DNA of 38,942 bases from an uncultured Hungatella sp. (GCA_910585435.1 CAJUEJ010000008.1:127594-166535); one strand, 5' to 3'. Numbered from the stretch's first letter, positions 8,257 to 17,508 are shown. Notes: a model not told the origin generated them from the letters alone. A program made the numbers and translations.

Positions 8257-10119
8257 CTATAAGGAGATCAGGCGGTAGGGAAGCTGGCTGGCAGTCAGCA
8301 TCTGGGCTTCTCTCTGATGGCAGGTAAACAAAAGGATCTGTCCGCTGTATGAGGCAGGCAGCCACTTCAGCGTGTTTTTCAGACGCTCATCATCGTACAG
8401 CACAAAGCTGTCGTCGAAAATCAGGGGCATAAGCTCTGTGTATTCTCCCTGAATAAGCTTTGCAGCCGCCAGCCGGAGGGCCAGATAGATCTGATCCATA
8501 GTACCGCTGCTGACTTGCTCCAGAGGGACCAGCCTGGTTTTAGTATTTAAAAACGGATTCAGGTTTTCATCAATCCCCATGCTGGTGTAGACACCGCCAG
8601 TGATCCCCTGTATTAATTCAGAAGCGGTTTTGTTCAGATACAGGCCAAAGGAATCCCGGATAGAGACAGATAATCCGGTTAATGTTTCCAGAGCCAGATC
8701 TATGGCTGACAGCTCCTGGGAGATCGCCTCATTCTCAGCAAGGATGGAACGAAGGGCGTCTGCCCGGGTTTTATAGTTGGACAGCTGCTCCAGCTTCTTT
8801 TCCAGCTCCCATTGAGACTTCTGCTGGCTTTCGATGACCTGGCCGTAGTCAGCCTGACGTGTCTGAAGATAGGAGAAATCCCCATCTAATTTTTTCAGGG
8901 TTTCCTCTGACAGGGTAACTGTATTGCACAGAAGCTCCAGCTCCCCCAGCTTTTTGTACAGCAGTTCTGCATTCTCCTGGGTAATGTCAAAATCATCTAA
9001 ATAGCAGCTGAAGGTTTCACCCAGAGTATCACTTGCAACAGCCAGCTCTCTTTTCAGCCGGCTGTTCCCCACAAGGACGAAGATACCTGCCGCACACAGC
9101 AGGACAGCGCCTCCGGCCAGAATGCCGAAAACAAGCAGGGGAGAGACGTGAAGACAGTTGCGGATAAAATCAACGCCCCGTATCAGGGAAAGGGCTGCCA
9201 GTATAAAGAATACAGAGGCCAGAATAAAGGGCAGGGTGCTAAAGACCTTCCTCCACGTTTTGTCCACCTCTTCCCCAAGCTGCTCATATTTTGTAAAAAG
9301 GGTTTGGGTATCCTCCCGGCAGCGTTTGATATCCTCCAGGGTGGAAAAGCGGTTCTGCGTCAATACTTCCCGGCCCCGGGCGGTCTGCTGCATCAGGTTG
9401 TCCTTCTCTGTCTGTATCTGCTCCATCTGTGCCTGCACATCTGACTGCTGCTTTTGGTAGGAGGGAATCTGATTCTCATACGCAGGAGAAGCAATTTCTT
9501 TTTCCAGAGCCTTGATTTCCCCCAGCACGGAGGTATAGGATCTGGCGGCATCCGGAACCAGCCGGGCAGATATCTCCGTCCGCTTACTGTTTAAGAAGCT
9601 GCAGGCCTTTGTCACGTTGAGGGCCATATTGCCGGAGGTATTAATGTTGGCAATATAGTTCTTCAGCTCAGAGACCATGCCTTCATCCGTGGCGCTTTTT
9701 AACTGGCCGATACTGATGGTATTGTTGTAGGCTGTCTCGCTTAAGCCGTTTAGCAGGCGATCCATCAGCTCTTTTGCTGGCTCCACTTCCTTTTGGGCCG
9801 TCTCGTCAAAAATCCGGAAATCCTCCTGACTCTTTTGAAAGCACCGCTCTATGCGGTAAATGGTTCCCTCATGCTCCAGCCTGAGAGAACCTTCATAGAT
9901 ACTGCTGTTTTCCCACGGCTCGTATTTGCTGTACAGATTATTTTCCGAAGTGCGTCCCCGCTGAGGCTGCATACCGAACAACATACCGCGGATAAAGGTG
10001 TGTATCGTTGATTTTCCGGTTTCATTTTTTCCATAGATTACATTGAGGCCGTCTTCAAAGGATATGGCCTGATTATGGAACTTGCCGAATCCGTTGATCT
10101 GAAGATCCAGAAATTTCAT
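8257..10119 (-). CDS. YhaN-like AAA/SMC-type ATPase with internal membrane helices
   Basis: 620 residues, cytoplasmic ATPase heads joined by coiled coil. Walker A is GKNETGKST, residues 31-39. Residues about 175-290 and 355-490 are heptad-rich coiled coil. The ABC-type signature is SSGTMDQIYLALRLA (about 537-551) and Walker B is PLIFDDSF (about 565-572). Two hydrophobic helices at about 293-314 and 327-351 interrupt the coiled coil, so the protein should be membrane-tethered. It begins three bases after the stop of the nuclease gene, with its ribosome binding site inside that gene. By analogy with SbcCD/Rad50-Mre11 and Bacillus YhaN-YhaO, the pair should process DNA ends; the membrane attachment is not explained by that model. 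Confidence 0.85.
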   Translation of the reverse strand: MKFLDLQINGFGKFHNQAISFEDGLNVIYGKNETGKSTIHTFIRGMLFGMQPQRGRTSENNLYSKYEPWENSSIYEGSLRLEHEGTIYRIERCFQKSQEDFRIFDETAQKEVEPAKELMDRLLNGLSETAYNNTISIGQLKSATDEGMVSELKNYIANINTSGNMALNVTKACSFLNSKRTEISARLVPDAARSYTSVLGEIKALEKEIASPAYENQIPSYQKQQSDVQAQMEQIQTEKDNLMQQTARGREVLTQNRFSTLEDIKRCREDTQTLFTKYEQLGEEVDKTWRKVFSTLPFILASVFFILAALSLIRGVDFIRNCLHVSPLLVFGILAGGAVLLCAAGIFVLVGNSRLKRELAVASDTLGETFSCYLDDFDITQENAELLYKKLGELELLCNTVTLSEETLKKLDGDFSYLQTRQADYGQVIESQQKSQWELEKKLEQLSNYKTRADALRSILAENEAISQELSAIDLALETLTGLSVSIRDSFGLYLNKTASELIQGITGGVYTSMGIDENLNPFLNTKTRLVPLEQVSSGTMDQIYLALRLAAAKLIQGEYTELMPLIFDDSFVLYDDERLKNTLKWLPASYSGQILLFTCHQREAQMLTASQLPYRLISL

Positions 10120-10122
10120 GAA

Positions 10123-11193
10123 TTAACTCCTTTCATCAGTGGTATGGAGCAAAGCATGGATGCCATAATACAAAGCCTTTTTTTCCACAGGGCTCATGTC
10201 CGGCTTCTGAAGAGCGCTGATATAGAACCCAATCATATCTCCGGGATGTTCCGCAAATAAAGCGTTGAAATCATATTCCGGCTCCGATTCATCCACGATT
10301 TCGCTGATCCGGTATTTGGCGGTCAGGTTTTCCAGATCAAATTCCACATCCGGGTTTCGCATGCCCCGGATACGGAACCGGTATATGTGATGGGAACCTT
10401 TCATATTGATGACCTGAGAGATTTTCAGCTCCAATTCCATACTGGTAGTCTGAGGCGTAATATTGACTGCCAGAGGGATGTACTGGGACTTGCACAGAGG
10501 CAGAAACTTTAAAGCTTCTACCTGATGAGTGCCAGGGCTGATCTCCCCGTAATAGACACCGTGGTTCCCCACCTCTGTCTTGTCCAGAGGTTCGGGAGAC
10601 CCGGGGTAAACCACCTTTGGATTCACAAGCACTGCCGGCTTGTGGACATGCCCCAGGGCAACATAGGAGAATTTGGAGGCAGCCAGGGCCTCCGCGTTGA
10701 AGGGAAGATGGGAGGCGTCTCCGCCGTGAGCCATCAGGATATGGATTCTGCCGTCGGAAGGAACCAGCAGGCTGTCGATGCGGTTCTTATGGATCTCCGA
10801 CGTGTGGTAGCTGAAACCATGAATCTCCGCGTTGCAGTCCTCAAAATATACGCTCTGCAATTCTTCGCCCACAAGGTAGGTGACATTGGAACACCAGGAA
10901 AAGCTGTTGACACAGGAATTAGGCCGGATCCGGTCGTGATTCCCTGCAATAATCACCACATGGACAAAGGGTATGGTGCTGAACAGATAGTTCAGTTCTT
11001 TTAAGTCCTTTAACAAAGGCTGGCGGTGAAATAAATCTCCACAGATAAACAGGAAATCTACTTCCATATCCCTGGCCTTTGTAATAATCTGGGCAAAGGT
11101 GTCTTTGACAGCCTGGGCACGCTCCCTGCTCCATGGCTTGCTGCTGTCCGGGGAAAAGCCCCAGTGTACATCAGCTGTATGGATAAATTTCAT
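10123..11193 (-). CDS. YhaO/SbcD-like metallophosphoesterase (DNA repair nuclease)
   Basis: 356 residues, ATG preceded by AAAGGAGG. The calcineurin-like metallophosphoesterase signature is complete: D8-x-H10 in HTADVHWG, GDLFH with D53, GNHDR with N85-H86, and GHVHKP near residue 178. These bind two metal ions for phosphodiester cleavage. The C-terminal 120 residues form a capping domain as in SbcD/Mre11/YhaO. It is the first gene of a minus-strand group with the YhaN-like ATPase immediately downstream, so the two proteins most likely form one complex. Its promoter is not obvious in the 52-base gap to asnS, so it may be read through from asnS. Confidence 0.87.
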   Translation of the reverse strand: MKFIHTADVHWGFSPDSSKPWSRERAQAVKDTFAQIITKARDMEVDFLFICGDLFHRQPLLKDLKELNYLFSTIPFVHVVIIAGNHDRIRPNSCVNSFSWCSNVTYLVGEELQSVYFEDCNAEIHGFSYHTSEIHKNRIDSLLVPSDGRIHILMAHGGDASHLPFNAEALAASKFSYVALGHVHKPAVLVNPKVVYPGSPEPLDKTEVGNHGVYYGEISPGTHQVEALKFLPLCKSQYIPLAVNITPQTTSMELELKISQVINMKGSHHIYRFRIRGMRNPDVEFDLENLTAKYRISEIVDESEPEYDFNALFAEHPGDMIGFYISALQKPDMSPVEKKALYYGIHALLHTTDERS

Positions 11194-11245
11194 GTGGCTT
11201 TCCTCCTTTTACAATAAGCTGCTGCACGCAGCCTGCCTGCAGGGC

Positions 11246-12637
11246 CTACAGCTCGCAGTTGTTGACGGTTCTGGGGAACGGAACTACGTCCCGGATGTTG
11301 GACATACCGGTCAGATACATGACGCAGCGCTCAAAGCCCAGGCCGAAACCAGAGTGGCGGGCAGAACCGTATTTGCGCAGATCCAGATAGAACTGATAGT
11401 CTTCCTCTTTTAATCCCAGCTCATGCATGCGGGCAACCAGCTTCTCGTAGCTGTCCTCACGCTGGCTGCCGCCGATGATCTCGCCGATACCGGGAACCAG
11501 ACAATCCATAGCGGCAACGGTTTTTCCGTCCTCGTTCTGCTTCATATAGAAAGCCTTGATCTCCTTGGGATAATCGGTGACAAACAAAGGCTTTTTAAAT
11601 ACCTGCTCTGTCAGATAGCGCTCATGCTCTGTCTGCAGGTCGCAGCCCCAGAATACTTTATAGTCAAACTGATCATTGTTTTTTTCCAGAATCTCTATGG
11701 CTTCGGTGTAGGTTACATGGCCGAAGTCAGAATTTAACACGCCGTGGAGACGCTCCAAAAGGCCTTTGTCCACAAACTGGTTGAAGAAATTCATCTCTTC
11801 CGGAGCCTGCTCCAGCACAAAGCGGATAATGTACTTCAGCATGCCTTCTGCCACTGCCATATTGTCCTCCAGGTCGGCAAAGGCCATCTCAGGCTCGATC
11901 ATCCAGAATTCGGCGGCATGGCGGGTGGTGTTGGAATTCTCAGCCCGGAAGGTAGGGCCGAAAGTGTATATGTTGCGGAATGCCATGGCATACGTCTCGC
12001 CGTTTAACTGCCCGCTTACAGTCAGGCTGGTTGGCTTGCCGAAAAAGTCCTGGCTGTAATCAATCCCGCCCTGGCTATCTCTGGGGATATTGTCCAGATC
12101 CAGAGTAGTCACCTGGAACATCTCACCGGCACCTTCACAGTCGCTGGAGGTAATCAGGGGAGTATGGACGTACACGAAATCCTTCTCCTGAAAATACTGG
12201 TGGATGGCATAAGCGATGAGAGAACGGACACGGAATACAGCCTGGAACGTGTTGGTCCTGGGGCGCAGATGGGAGATGGATCTTAAATATTCGAAGCTGT
12301 GGCGCTTTTTCTGAAGGGGATAATCAGAGGCAGAGGCTCCCTCTACAGTGACTGCTTCCGCCTGGATTTCAAAAGGCTGCTTTGCCTGAGGGGTGGGAAC
12401 CAATGTGCCTTTGACAATAACTGCCGCGCCTACATTTAACTTGCAGATATCAGAAAAATTATCCATGGTGTCATGATAGACAATCTGGAGGGTATCAAAA
12501 TAAGAACCGTCGGACAAAACCATAAAGCCAAAGGTTTTGGAATCCCGGATGCTGCGGACCCAGCCGCCTACCTGGATTTGCTGGTTCAGATACTTTTCAC
12601 GTTCTTTATATATTTCTCTTACAGTTACCAGATTCAT
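11246..12637 (-). CDS. asnS: Asparaginyl-tRNA synthetase
   Basis: 463 residues from the ATG at 12637, chosen over an upstream in-frame ATG because AAGGAG lies before it and the family begins MNLVTVREIY. The N-terminal OB-fold binds the anticodon (QIQVGGWVRSIRDSKTFGF). The class II core has motif 2 (TFRAENSNTTRHAAEFWMIE) and motif 3 (GFGLGFERCVMYLTGM). The enzyme charges tRNA-Asn with asparagine in the cytoplasm; the asparaginyl rather than aspartyl identity rests on overall resemblance to AsnS. A good sigma-A promoter sits about 37 bases upstream of the start, which leaves too short a leader for a T-box. Confidence 0.95.
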   Translation of the reverse strand: MNLVTVREIYKEREKYLNQQIQVGGWVRSIRDSKTFGFMVLSDGSYFDTLQIVYHDTMDNFSDICKLNVGAAVIVKGTLVPTPQAKQPFEIQAEAVTVEGASASDYPLQKKRHSFEYLRSISHLRPRTNTFQAVFRVRSLIAYAIHQYFQEKDFVYVHTPLITSSDCEGAGEMFQVTTLDLDNIPRDSQGGIDYSQDFFGKPTSLTVSGQLNGETYAMAFRNIYTFGPTFRAENSNTTRHAAEFWMIEPEMAFADLEDNMAVAEGMLKYIIRFVLEQAPEEMNFFNQFVDKGLLERLHGVLNSDFGHVTYTEAIEILEKNNDQFDYKVFWGCDLQTEHERYLTEQVFKKPLFVTDYPKEIKAFYMKQNEDGKTVAAMDCLVPGIGEIIGGSQREDSYEKLVARMHELGLKEEDYQFYLDLRKYGSARHSGFGLGFERCVMYLTGMSNIRDVVPFPRTVNNCEL

Positions 12638-12673
12638 GATAAAAAATCTCCTTTTATAGCACAATTTTCTATA

Positions 12674-12702
12674 ATTATACTTTATTTTTCAGATTGATTC
12701 AA
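12674..12702 (-). promoter_or_regulatory. Sigma-A promoter of asnS
   Basis: On the minus strand, -35 TTGAAT (12697-12702) and -10 TATAAT (12674-12679) are separated by 17 bp. Transcription would start near 12667, giving a leader of about 30 bases that contains the AAGGAG site. Confidence 0.75.
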
Positions 12703-12851
12703 GGCCCTTCTAGGCTTTTGGAACGCTTTTTGGAAGGGTTTTGGAAGGTGAACAATAGGATTACACAAAGGGAAATAAGTAGAAAGTTTGTTCTGTAAAT
12801 AAAAAATGTCGGAAAATGTACAAAAATCAAGAAAAATATTTCATTAATTTA

Positions 12852-12880
12852 TTCACTATTTCTAAAAGATATGGTATAAT
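12852..12880 (+). promoter_or_regulatory. Sigma-A promoter of glgC-glgD
   Basis: -35 TTCACT (12852-12857), 17-bp spacer, -10 TATAAT (12875-12880), about 55 bases before the glgC start. The stretch between this promoter and the asnS promoter is AT-rich and holds no gene. Confidence 0.7.
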
Positions 12881-12934
12881 AAGGGAAAAATAACGCTTAT
12901 AGCATAAAAGTACATTACAGCAAGAGGTGATCGT

Positions 12935-14209
12935 GTGATTAAGAAAGAGATGATAGCTATGCTTTTGGCAGGCGGGCAGGGCAGCAGGTTAGGAGTCCTG
13001 ACCCAGAAGGTGGCAAAGCCTGCGGTTTCTTTTGGTGGAAAGTACCGAATTATTGATTTCCCTTTAAGCAATTGTATTAACTCTGGTGTAGACACGGTAG
13101 GAGTCCTGACTCAGTATCAGCCCCTGCGTCTCAACACCCACATCGGGATCGGGATTCCCTGGGATCTGGATCGCAATGTAGGCGGTGTGACGATTCTGCC
13201 GCCCTATGAGAGAAGCAAGGGCAGTGGCTGGTATACAGGTACAGCCAATGCTATCTTCCAGAACCTGGAATACATGGAGACCTACAATCCGGAATACGTC
13301 CTGATTCTGTCCGGCGACCATATTTACAAGATGGATTATGAGGTGATGCTGGAATATCACAAGGCCAACAATGCTGATGTTACTATCGCTGCCATGCCGG
13401 TACCCATGGAGGAGGCCAGCCGTTTCGGAATCGTGATTACGGATGATACCAACAGGATTACGGATTTCGAGGAGAAGCCGGCAAACCCCAGAAGCAATCT
13501 GGCGTCCATGGGAATCTACATATTTACCTGGAAGGTGTTAAAAGAGGCGCTGGTGAAATTGCAGGATGTGCCGGGATGTGACTTTGGAAAACATATTATT
13601 CCCTTCTGCCATGAGCGCCGGCAGAGGATATTTGCCTATGAATACAATGGCTACTGGAAAGACGTAGGGACTTTAAGCTCTTACTGGGAAGCCAACATGG
13701 AGCTGATTGACATTATTCCGGAGTTTAATCTGTACGAGGAATACTGGAAGATATACACAAAAAGCGACATCATCCCGCCTCAGTTTATCTCAGCGGATGC
13801 CAGGGTGGAGCGCAGTATTATCGGAGAGGGAACAGAGGTTTACGGACAGGTTAAGAACTCTGTCATCGGAGCCGGAGTAGTGATTGAGAAGGATGCCGTC
13901 GTGCGGGATTCCATCATTATGAGAGGGAGCGTCGTGGGAAAGGGCAGCAAGATAACCAAAGCGATTGTCGCTGAAGATGTAACCATCGGGGCTTTGACAG
14001 AGCTTGGCGTCGGGGAGTTTGCCCCAAGCAAATATGACCCTAAAGTATACCAGTCTGACCTGGTAACGGTTGGCGAACACAGTGTGATACCGGATGGCGT
14101 GAAGGTGGGGAAGAACACGGCTATATCAGGCGTAACTGCCGCAGAAGACTATCCGGGCGGAATACTGTCAAGCGGAGAGTACATTATGAAGGCAGGTGGC
14201 GCACAATGA
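12935..14209 (+). CDS. glgC: Glucose-1-phosphate adenylyltransferase (ADP-glucose pyrophosphorylase)
   Basis: 424 residues. The start is a GTG at 12935, supported by AGAGGTGA just upstream and the family beginning MIKKEMIAMLLAGG. The nucleotidyltransferase domain (about 1-260) has the LAGGQGSRLG loop, the KPAVSFGGKYRIIDF segment, GTANAIFQN, the metal-binding SGDHIYKMDY and the sugar-phosphate lysine in FEEKPANP. A left-handed beta-helix follows (VERSIIGEGTEVYG, VVIEKDAVVRDSIIM). It makes ADP-glucose from glucose-1-phosphate and ATP, the committed step of bacterial glycogen synthesis. It overlaps glgD by four bases, fitting a GlgC-GlgD heteromer. Confidence 0.95.
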   Translation: MIKKEMIAMLLAGGQGSRLGVLTQKVAKPAVSFGGKYRIIDFPLSNCINSGVDTVGVLTQYQPLRLNTHIGIGIPWDLDRNVGGVTILPPYERSKGSGWYTGTANAIFQNLEYMETYNPEYVLILSGDHIYKMDYEVMLEYHKANNADVTIAAMPVPMEEASRFGIVITDDTNRITDFEEKPANPRSNLASMGIYIFTWKVLKEALVKLQDVPGCDFGKHIIPFCHERRQRIFAYEYNGYWKDVGTLSSYWEANMELIDIIPEFNLYEEYWKIYTKSDIIPPQFISADARVERSIIGEGTEVYGQVKNSVIGAGVVIEKDAVVRDSIIMRGSVVGKGSKITKAIVAEDVTIGALTELGVGEFAPSKYDPKVYQSDLVTVGEHSVIPDGVKVGKNTAISGVTAAEDYPGGILSSGEYIMKAGGAQ

Positions 14210-15327
14210 GAGCAATCGGAATTATTTTGGCAGGCGGCAACAGTAAAAGGATGCGTGAATTATCCAACAAACGGGCCATATCGGCTATGCCTATCGCAGG
14301 AAGCTACCGCAGTATAGACTTTGCCCTGAGCAATATGTCCAATTCACATGTTCAGAATGTGGCTGTATTTACACAGTATAATTCACGTTCGCTGAATGAA
14401 CACCTGAATTCTTCCAAGTGGTGGGATTTCGGAAGGAAGCAAGGAGGATTGTTCATCTTTACGCCTACCATTACGGCGGAGCATAATGACTGGTACAGGG
14501 GCACGGCGGATGCGCTGTATCAGAACCTGGCGTTCTTAAAGAACAGCCATGAGCCCTATGTGGTGATTGCATCTGGTGATTGCGTCTACAAGATGAATTA
14601 TGCCAAGGTACTGGAATATCACATTGAGAAGAAAGCAGACATCACCATTGTGTGTAAGACCATGCCGCCTGAGGAGGATGTGACCCGGTACGGTATTGTA
14701 AAGATGAACGAGGACGGGCGGATCGTGGATTTCCAGGAGAAACCTATGGTTGCTGAGTCCAACACCATATCCTGCGGCATCTATGTGCTGAGGCGGCGTC
14801 AGCTGATCGAACTGATTGAGCAGTGTGCCCAGGAAGACAGATATGACTTTGTAAATGACATACTGGTCCGTTATAAGAACTTAAAGCGGATTTACGGATA
14901 TAAAACGGACGCTTATTGGAGTAATATTGCATCTGTAGAATCATATTACAAGACCAATATGGATTTTCTGAAGCCGGAAGTGAGAGACTATTTCTTCCGC
15001 CAGTATCCGGAGGTTTATACCAAGGTAGGGGATATGCCTCCTGCCAAGTACAATCCCGGGGCGGATGTGAAAAACAGCCTGATATCCAGCGGAAGCATTA
15101 TCAACGGAGTGGTAGAAAATTCTGTATTGTTCAGACAAGCCTACATTGGCAATAACTGTGTGATTAAGAATTCCATCATTCTGAATGACGTATATATCGG
15201 AGATAATACGGTCATTGAGAATTGCATCGTGGAAAGCCGGGATACCATCCGGGCCAACACGACTTATATCGGTACACCGGATAACATTAAAATTGTGGTG
15301 GAGAAGAACGAACGGTATACGTTATAG
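14206..15327 (+). CDS. glgD: GlgD, regulatory-type ADP-glucose pyrophosphorylase subunit
   Basis: 373 residues, same fold as GlgC but shorter and with changed catalytic positions: the start loop reads LAGGNSKRMREL instead of a GxGxRL-type loop, and the metal-binding motif reads SGDCVYKMNY rather than SGDHIYKMDY. A C-terminal left-handed beta-helix is present (NSVLFRQAYIGNNCVIKNS). In Firmicutes GlgD assembles with GlgC and raises its activity rather than catalysing much by itself. Translation is coupled to glgC through an ATGA overlap. The next gene, spoVG, is 55 bases downstream with its own strong ribosome binding site. Confidence 0.93.
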   Translation: MRAIGIILAGGNSKRMRELSNKRAISAMPIAGSYRSIDFALSNMSNSHVQNVAVFTQYNSRSLNEHLNSSKWWDFGRKQGGLFIFTPTITAEHNDWYRGTADALYQNLAFLKNSHEPYVVIASGDCVYKMNYAKVLEYHIEKKADITIVCKTMPPEEDVTRYGIVKMNEDGRIVDFQEKPMVAESNTISCGIYVLRRRQLIELIEQCAQEDRYDFVNDILVRYKNLKRIYGYKTDAYWSNIASVESYYKTNMDFLKPEVRDYFFRQYPEVYTKVGDMPPAKYNPGADVKNSLISSGSIINGVVENSVLFRQAYIGNNCVIKNSIILNDVYIGDNTVIENCIVESRDTIRANTTYIGTPDNIKIVVEKNERYTL

Positions 15328-15382
15328 GGAATGGAAGGGACCATTTAGAAGCAGCATAGAAGTACAATAGGAGGGGTTGCTC

Positions 15383-15655
15383 ATGCAGATTACAGATGTA
15401 AGAGTGAGACGGATTGAAAAGGACGGTAAGATGAAAGCCATTGTATCGATTACTTTGGACAATGAATTTGTGATTCATGATATCAAAGTGATTGAGGGCG
15501 AAAAGGGATTGTTTATTGCTATGCCCAGCCGCAAGGCAGCCGATGGGGAATACCGTGACATTGCTCACCCGATTAATTCTGAAACCCGCGATATGATTCA
15601 GAAAGCGATCTTAGACAAGTATGAGTCTACGGCACTGGAGAGTGAAAGTGTCTAA
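15383..15655 (+). CDS. spoVG: SpoVG, RNA-binding sporulation/septation regulator
   Basis: 90 residues from the ATG at 15383; a TTG at 15377 is in frame, but GGAGGGG (15370-15376) is correctly spaced only for the ATG. The sequence MQITDVRVRRIEKDGKMKAIVSITLDNEFVIHDIKVIEG with GLFIAMPSRK and YRDIAHPIN is characteristic of SpoVG. SpoVG is a small global regulator reported to bind nucleic acid and to affect asymmetric septation in spore formers. Here it follows glgCD; a strong terminator closes the group. Confidence 0.95.
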   Translation: MQITDVRVRRIEKDGKMKAIVSITLDNEFVIHDIKVIEGEKGLFIAMPSRKAADGEYRDIAHPINSETRDMIQKAILDKYESTALESESV

Positions 15656-15710
15656 AGTGCCGCGTCCATTTACATGATAATGTGAACGGCGGACAAAAAT
15701 GAAAAAGAAG

Positions 15711-15760
15711 AAGCACTGCGAAAGAAGGAAGGAATCATCTTTTGCAGTGCTTTTTATTTT
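15711..15760 (+). terminator. Rho-independent terminator after spoVG
   Basis: AAGCACTGCGAAAGA (15711-15725) pairs with TCTTTTGCAGTGCTT (15738-15752) over 15 bp with one G-U pair, followed by TTTATTTTT. The reverse strand also has a T-rich flank, so it may stop the convergent FAD gene as well. Confidence 0.88.
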
Positions 15761-15827
15761 TAGGGCTTAAGCGTATTGCATTCGCTGGAGGTTTGGCGTA
15801 TTGGGGCCTTCAGGAAGGAGCAGCTGT

Positions 15828-17213
15828 CTAAATGCTGTCTGCGATTTTCCTTGCCACGTAGACGCCGCTGGCTGAGGCGTGGGACAGGGAGTGGGTGACG
15901 CCGCTGCCGTCGCCTATGATGTAAAGGCCCTTATATTTGGTTTCCAGATTCTTGTCAAGCTCCACTTCCATGTTATAGAATTTTACTTCCACACCGTAGA
16001 GCAGGGTATCGTCATTGGCTGTGCCGGGGGCGATTTTATCCAGTGCATAGATCATCTCTATGATGCCGTCCAGAATTCTCTTGGGAAGGACCAGGCTTAA
16101 ATCGCCGGGGGTGGCAGACAGGGTGGGAGTCACCATTCCCTCCTCTATCCGGCTGGCAGTACTTCTTCTTCCGCGGATTAAATCACCGAAGCGCTGTACG
16201 ATGACACCGCCTCCCAGCATGTTGGACAGGCGGGCAATGCTTTCTCCATAGCCGTTGCTGTCCTTGAAGGGCTGGGAGAAATGCTTGGCCACCAGAAGGG
16301 CGAAATTGGTGTTCTCTGTCTGCTTGTTTGTGTCTTCGTAGCTGTGGCCGTTTACGGTGACGATGCCGTTGGTGTTCTCATTTACCACGATGCCGTAGGG
16401 GTTCATGCAGAAGGTCCGGACATTATCCTCAAACTTTTCTGTTCGGTAGACAATCTTGCTCTCGTACAGCTCGTCTGTGAGATGGGAGAAAATGACGGCG
16501 GGAAGCTCCACCCGGACCCCTAAGTCTACCCGGTTTGATTTGGTGGGAATGTCCAGCTCTTTACAGATGGTCTCCATCCATTTGCTGCCGCTTCGCCCTA
16601 CGGATACAATACATTGCCTGCCGTCTGCAGCCTGGTCCTGGCCGTAGTACACCCGGAAGCTGTCCTCCAGAACTTCCATGTGGGTGACAGGGGTGTGGAA
16701 GAAAAAGGAGATGTGATCTTTCATTTCCTTATATAATTCCTCCAGAACCACATAATTTATATCGGTTCCCAGATGGCGGACGGATGCATTTAGAAGCTTT
16801 AACTTATTCTGCATGCACAGCTTTTTAAACTTGGTGCCTGCGGTGGAATACATCTTGGTGTTCTGGCCGCCGTGGGATGTGTTGATGGTGTCTACATATT
16901 TCATTAAGTCAAGAGCTTCTGTCTTGCCGATGTATTCATACAGGGTGCCGCCGAAGTCATTGGTAATATTGTATTTGCCGTCTGAGAAGGCGCCTGCCCC
17001 GCCGAAGCCGTTCATGATTGCGCAGGTGGGACAGCCGATACAGGATTTTACTTTGTCTCCGTCTATGGGGCAGCGGCGCTTTTCCAGAGAATGGCCGGCC
17101 TCAAAGACGGCGATTTTTAAATCAGGGCGCTTTGTCATAAGCTCATAGGCTGAGAAAATGCCTCCAGGGCCGGCGCCGATGATGATGATGTCGAATTGGG
17201 GGATGGAATGCAT
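15828..17213 (-). CDS. FAD-dependent dehydrogenase (COG2509-like)
   Basis: 461 residues, ATG preceded by AAAGGAG. An N-terminal Rossmann dinucleotide motif, IIIIGAGPGGIFSAYEL (GAGPGG at 13-18), binds FAD; a matching C-terminal motif, LYIIGDGSGVTHSLSHASA, closes the site. A cysteine-rich stretch CPIDGDKVKSCIGCPTC (about residues 48-64) could hold a redox disulfide or metal site. The family is widespread in Clostridia and annotated only as uncharacterised FAD-dependent dehydrogenase, so the substrate is unknown. Cytoplasmic. It stands alone between convergent spoVG and divergent pth and has its own promoter. Confidence 0.85.
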   Translation of the reverse strand: MHSIPQFDIIIIGAGPGGIFSAYELMTKRPDLKIAVFEAGHSLEKRRCPIDGDKVKSCIGCPTCAIMNGFGGAGAFSDGKYNITNDFGGTLYEYIGKTEALDLMKYVDTINTSHGGQNTKMYSTAGTKFKKLCMQNKLKLLNASVRHLGTDINYVVLEELYKEMKDHISFFFHTPVTHMEVLEDSFRVYYGQDQAADGRQCIVSVGRSGSKWMETICKELDIPTKSNRVDLGVRVELPAVIFSHLTDELYESKIVYRTEKFEDNVRTFCMNPYGIVVNENTNGIVTVNGHSYEDTNKQTENTNFALLVAKHFSQPFKDSNGYGESIARLSNMLGGGVIVQRFGDLIRGRRSTASRIEEGMVTPTLSATPGDLSLVLPKRILDGIIEMIYALDKIAPGTANDDTLLYGVEVKFYNMEVELDKNLETKYKGLYIIGDGSGVTHSLSHASASGVYVARKIADSI

Positions 17214-17258
17214 GGGAATCTCCTTTCGTTGATGCAGTGGTTGAAATTTCGCAAGTTG

Positions 17259-17287
17259 ATTTTATCATAGTTAGTGGGGAGTTGCAA
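17259..17287 (-). promoter_or_regulatory. Sigma-A promoter of the FAD dehydrogenase gene
   Basis: Minus strand: -35 TTGCAA (17282-17287), 17-bp spacer, -10 TAAAAT (17259-17264). It lies about 45 bases upstream of the ATG at 17213. Confidence 0.65.
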
Positions 17288-17389
17288 GGGGAGGGAGCAG
17301 ATGGTGTTTGGTTAAGCCTCTCCCGGCTGCGTTTCCCGAAAGGTCAGGTGTTATCTAAATAACATTGAAGAGTGAACGTAATATGCGGG

Positions 17390-17418
17390 TTTACATTTGG
17401 GGCGGGAGTTGATATAAT
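17390..17418 (+). promoter_or_regulatory. Sigma-A promoter of pth-mfd
   Basis: -35 TTTACA (17390-17395), 17-bp spacer, -10 TATAAT (17413-17418). It gives a leader of about 120 bases before pth. The rest of the 17214-17544 gap holds the divergent FAD promoter and the leader hairpin, and no gene. Confidence 0.72.
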
Positions 17419-17459
17419 AAGAAGGCTTTAAGGACAGAATAGAGAAGAGAATAGAAAAC

Positions 17460-17508
17460 AGCGTTAGTTTGGGAACAGGGATACCCCCCGGTTTTGAAAA
17501 CTAGCGCT
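17460..17508 (+). promoter_or_regulatory. Hairpin in the pth leader
   Basis: AGCGTTAGTTT (17460-17470) pairs with AAACTAGCGCT (17498-17508), 11 bp with one G-U pair, around a 27-base loop containing CCCCCC. The right arm can instead pair with the following GTGCT (17512-17516). No T-run follows, so it is not a plain terminator. Function unknown. Confidence 0.4.

Noticed and set aside
12638..12700. T-box riboswitch upstream of asnS
   Set aside because: The promoter leaves a leader of only about 30 bases; there is no room for a T-box and no specifier or terminator structure.
12805..12820. Spo0A box (TGTCGGA) upstream of the glgC promoter
   Set aside because: One mismatch to TGTCGAA in an AT-rich region is easily met by chance, and no second site is present.
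15377..15382. TTG start for spoVG at 15377
   Set aside because: It directly abuts the GGAGGGG ribosome binding site; the ATG at 15383 has proper spacing and matches the family N-terminus.
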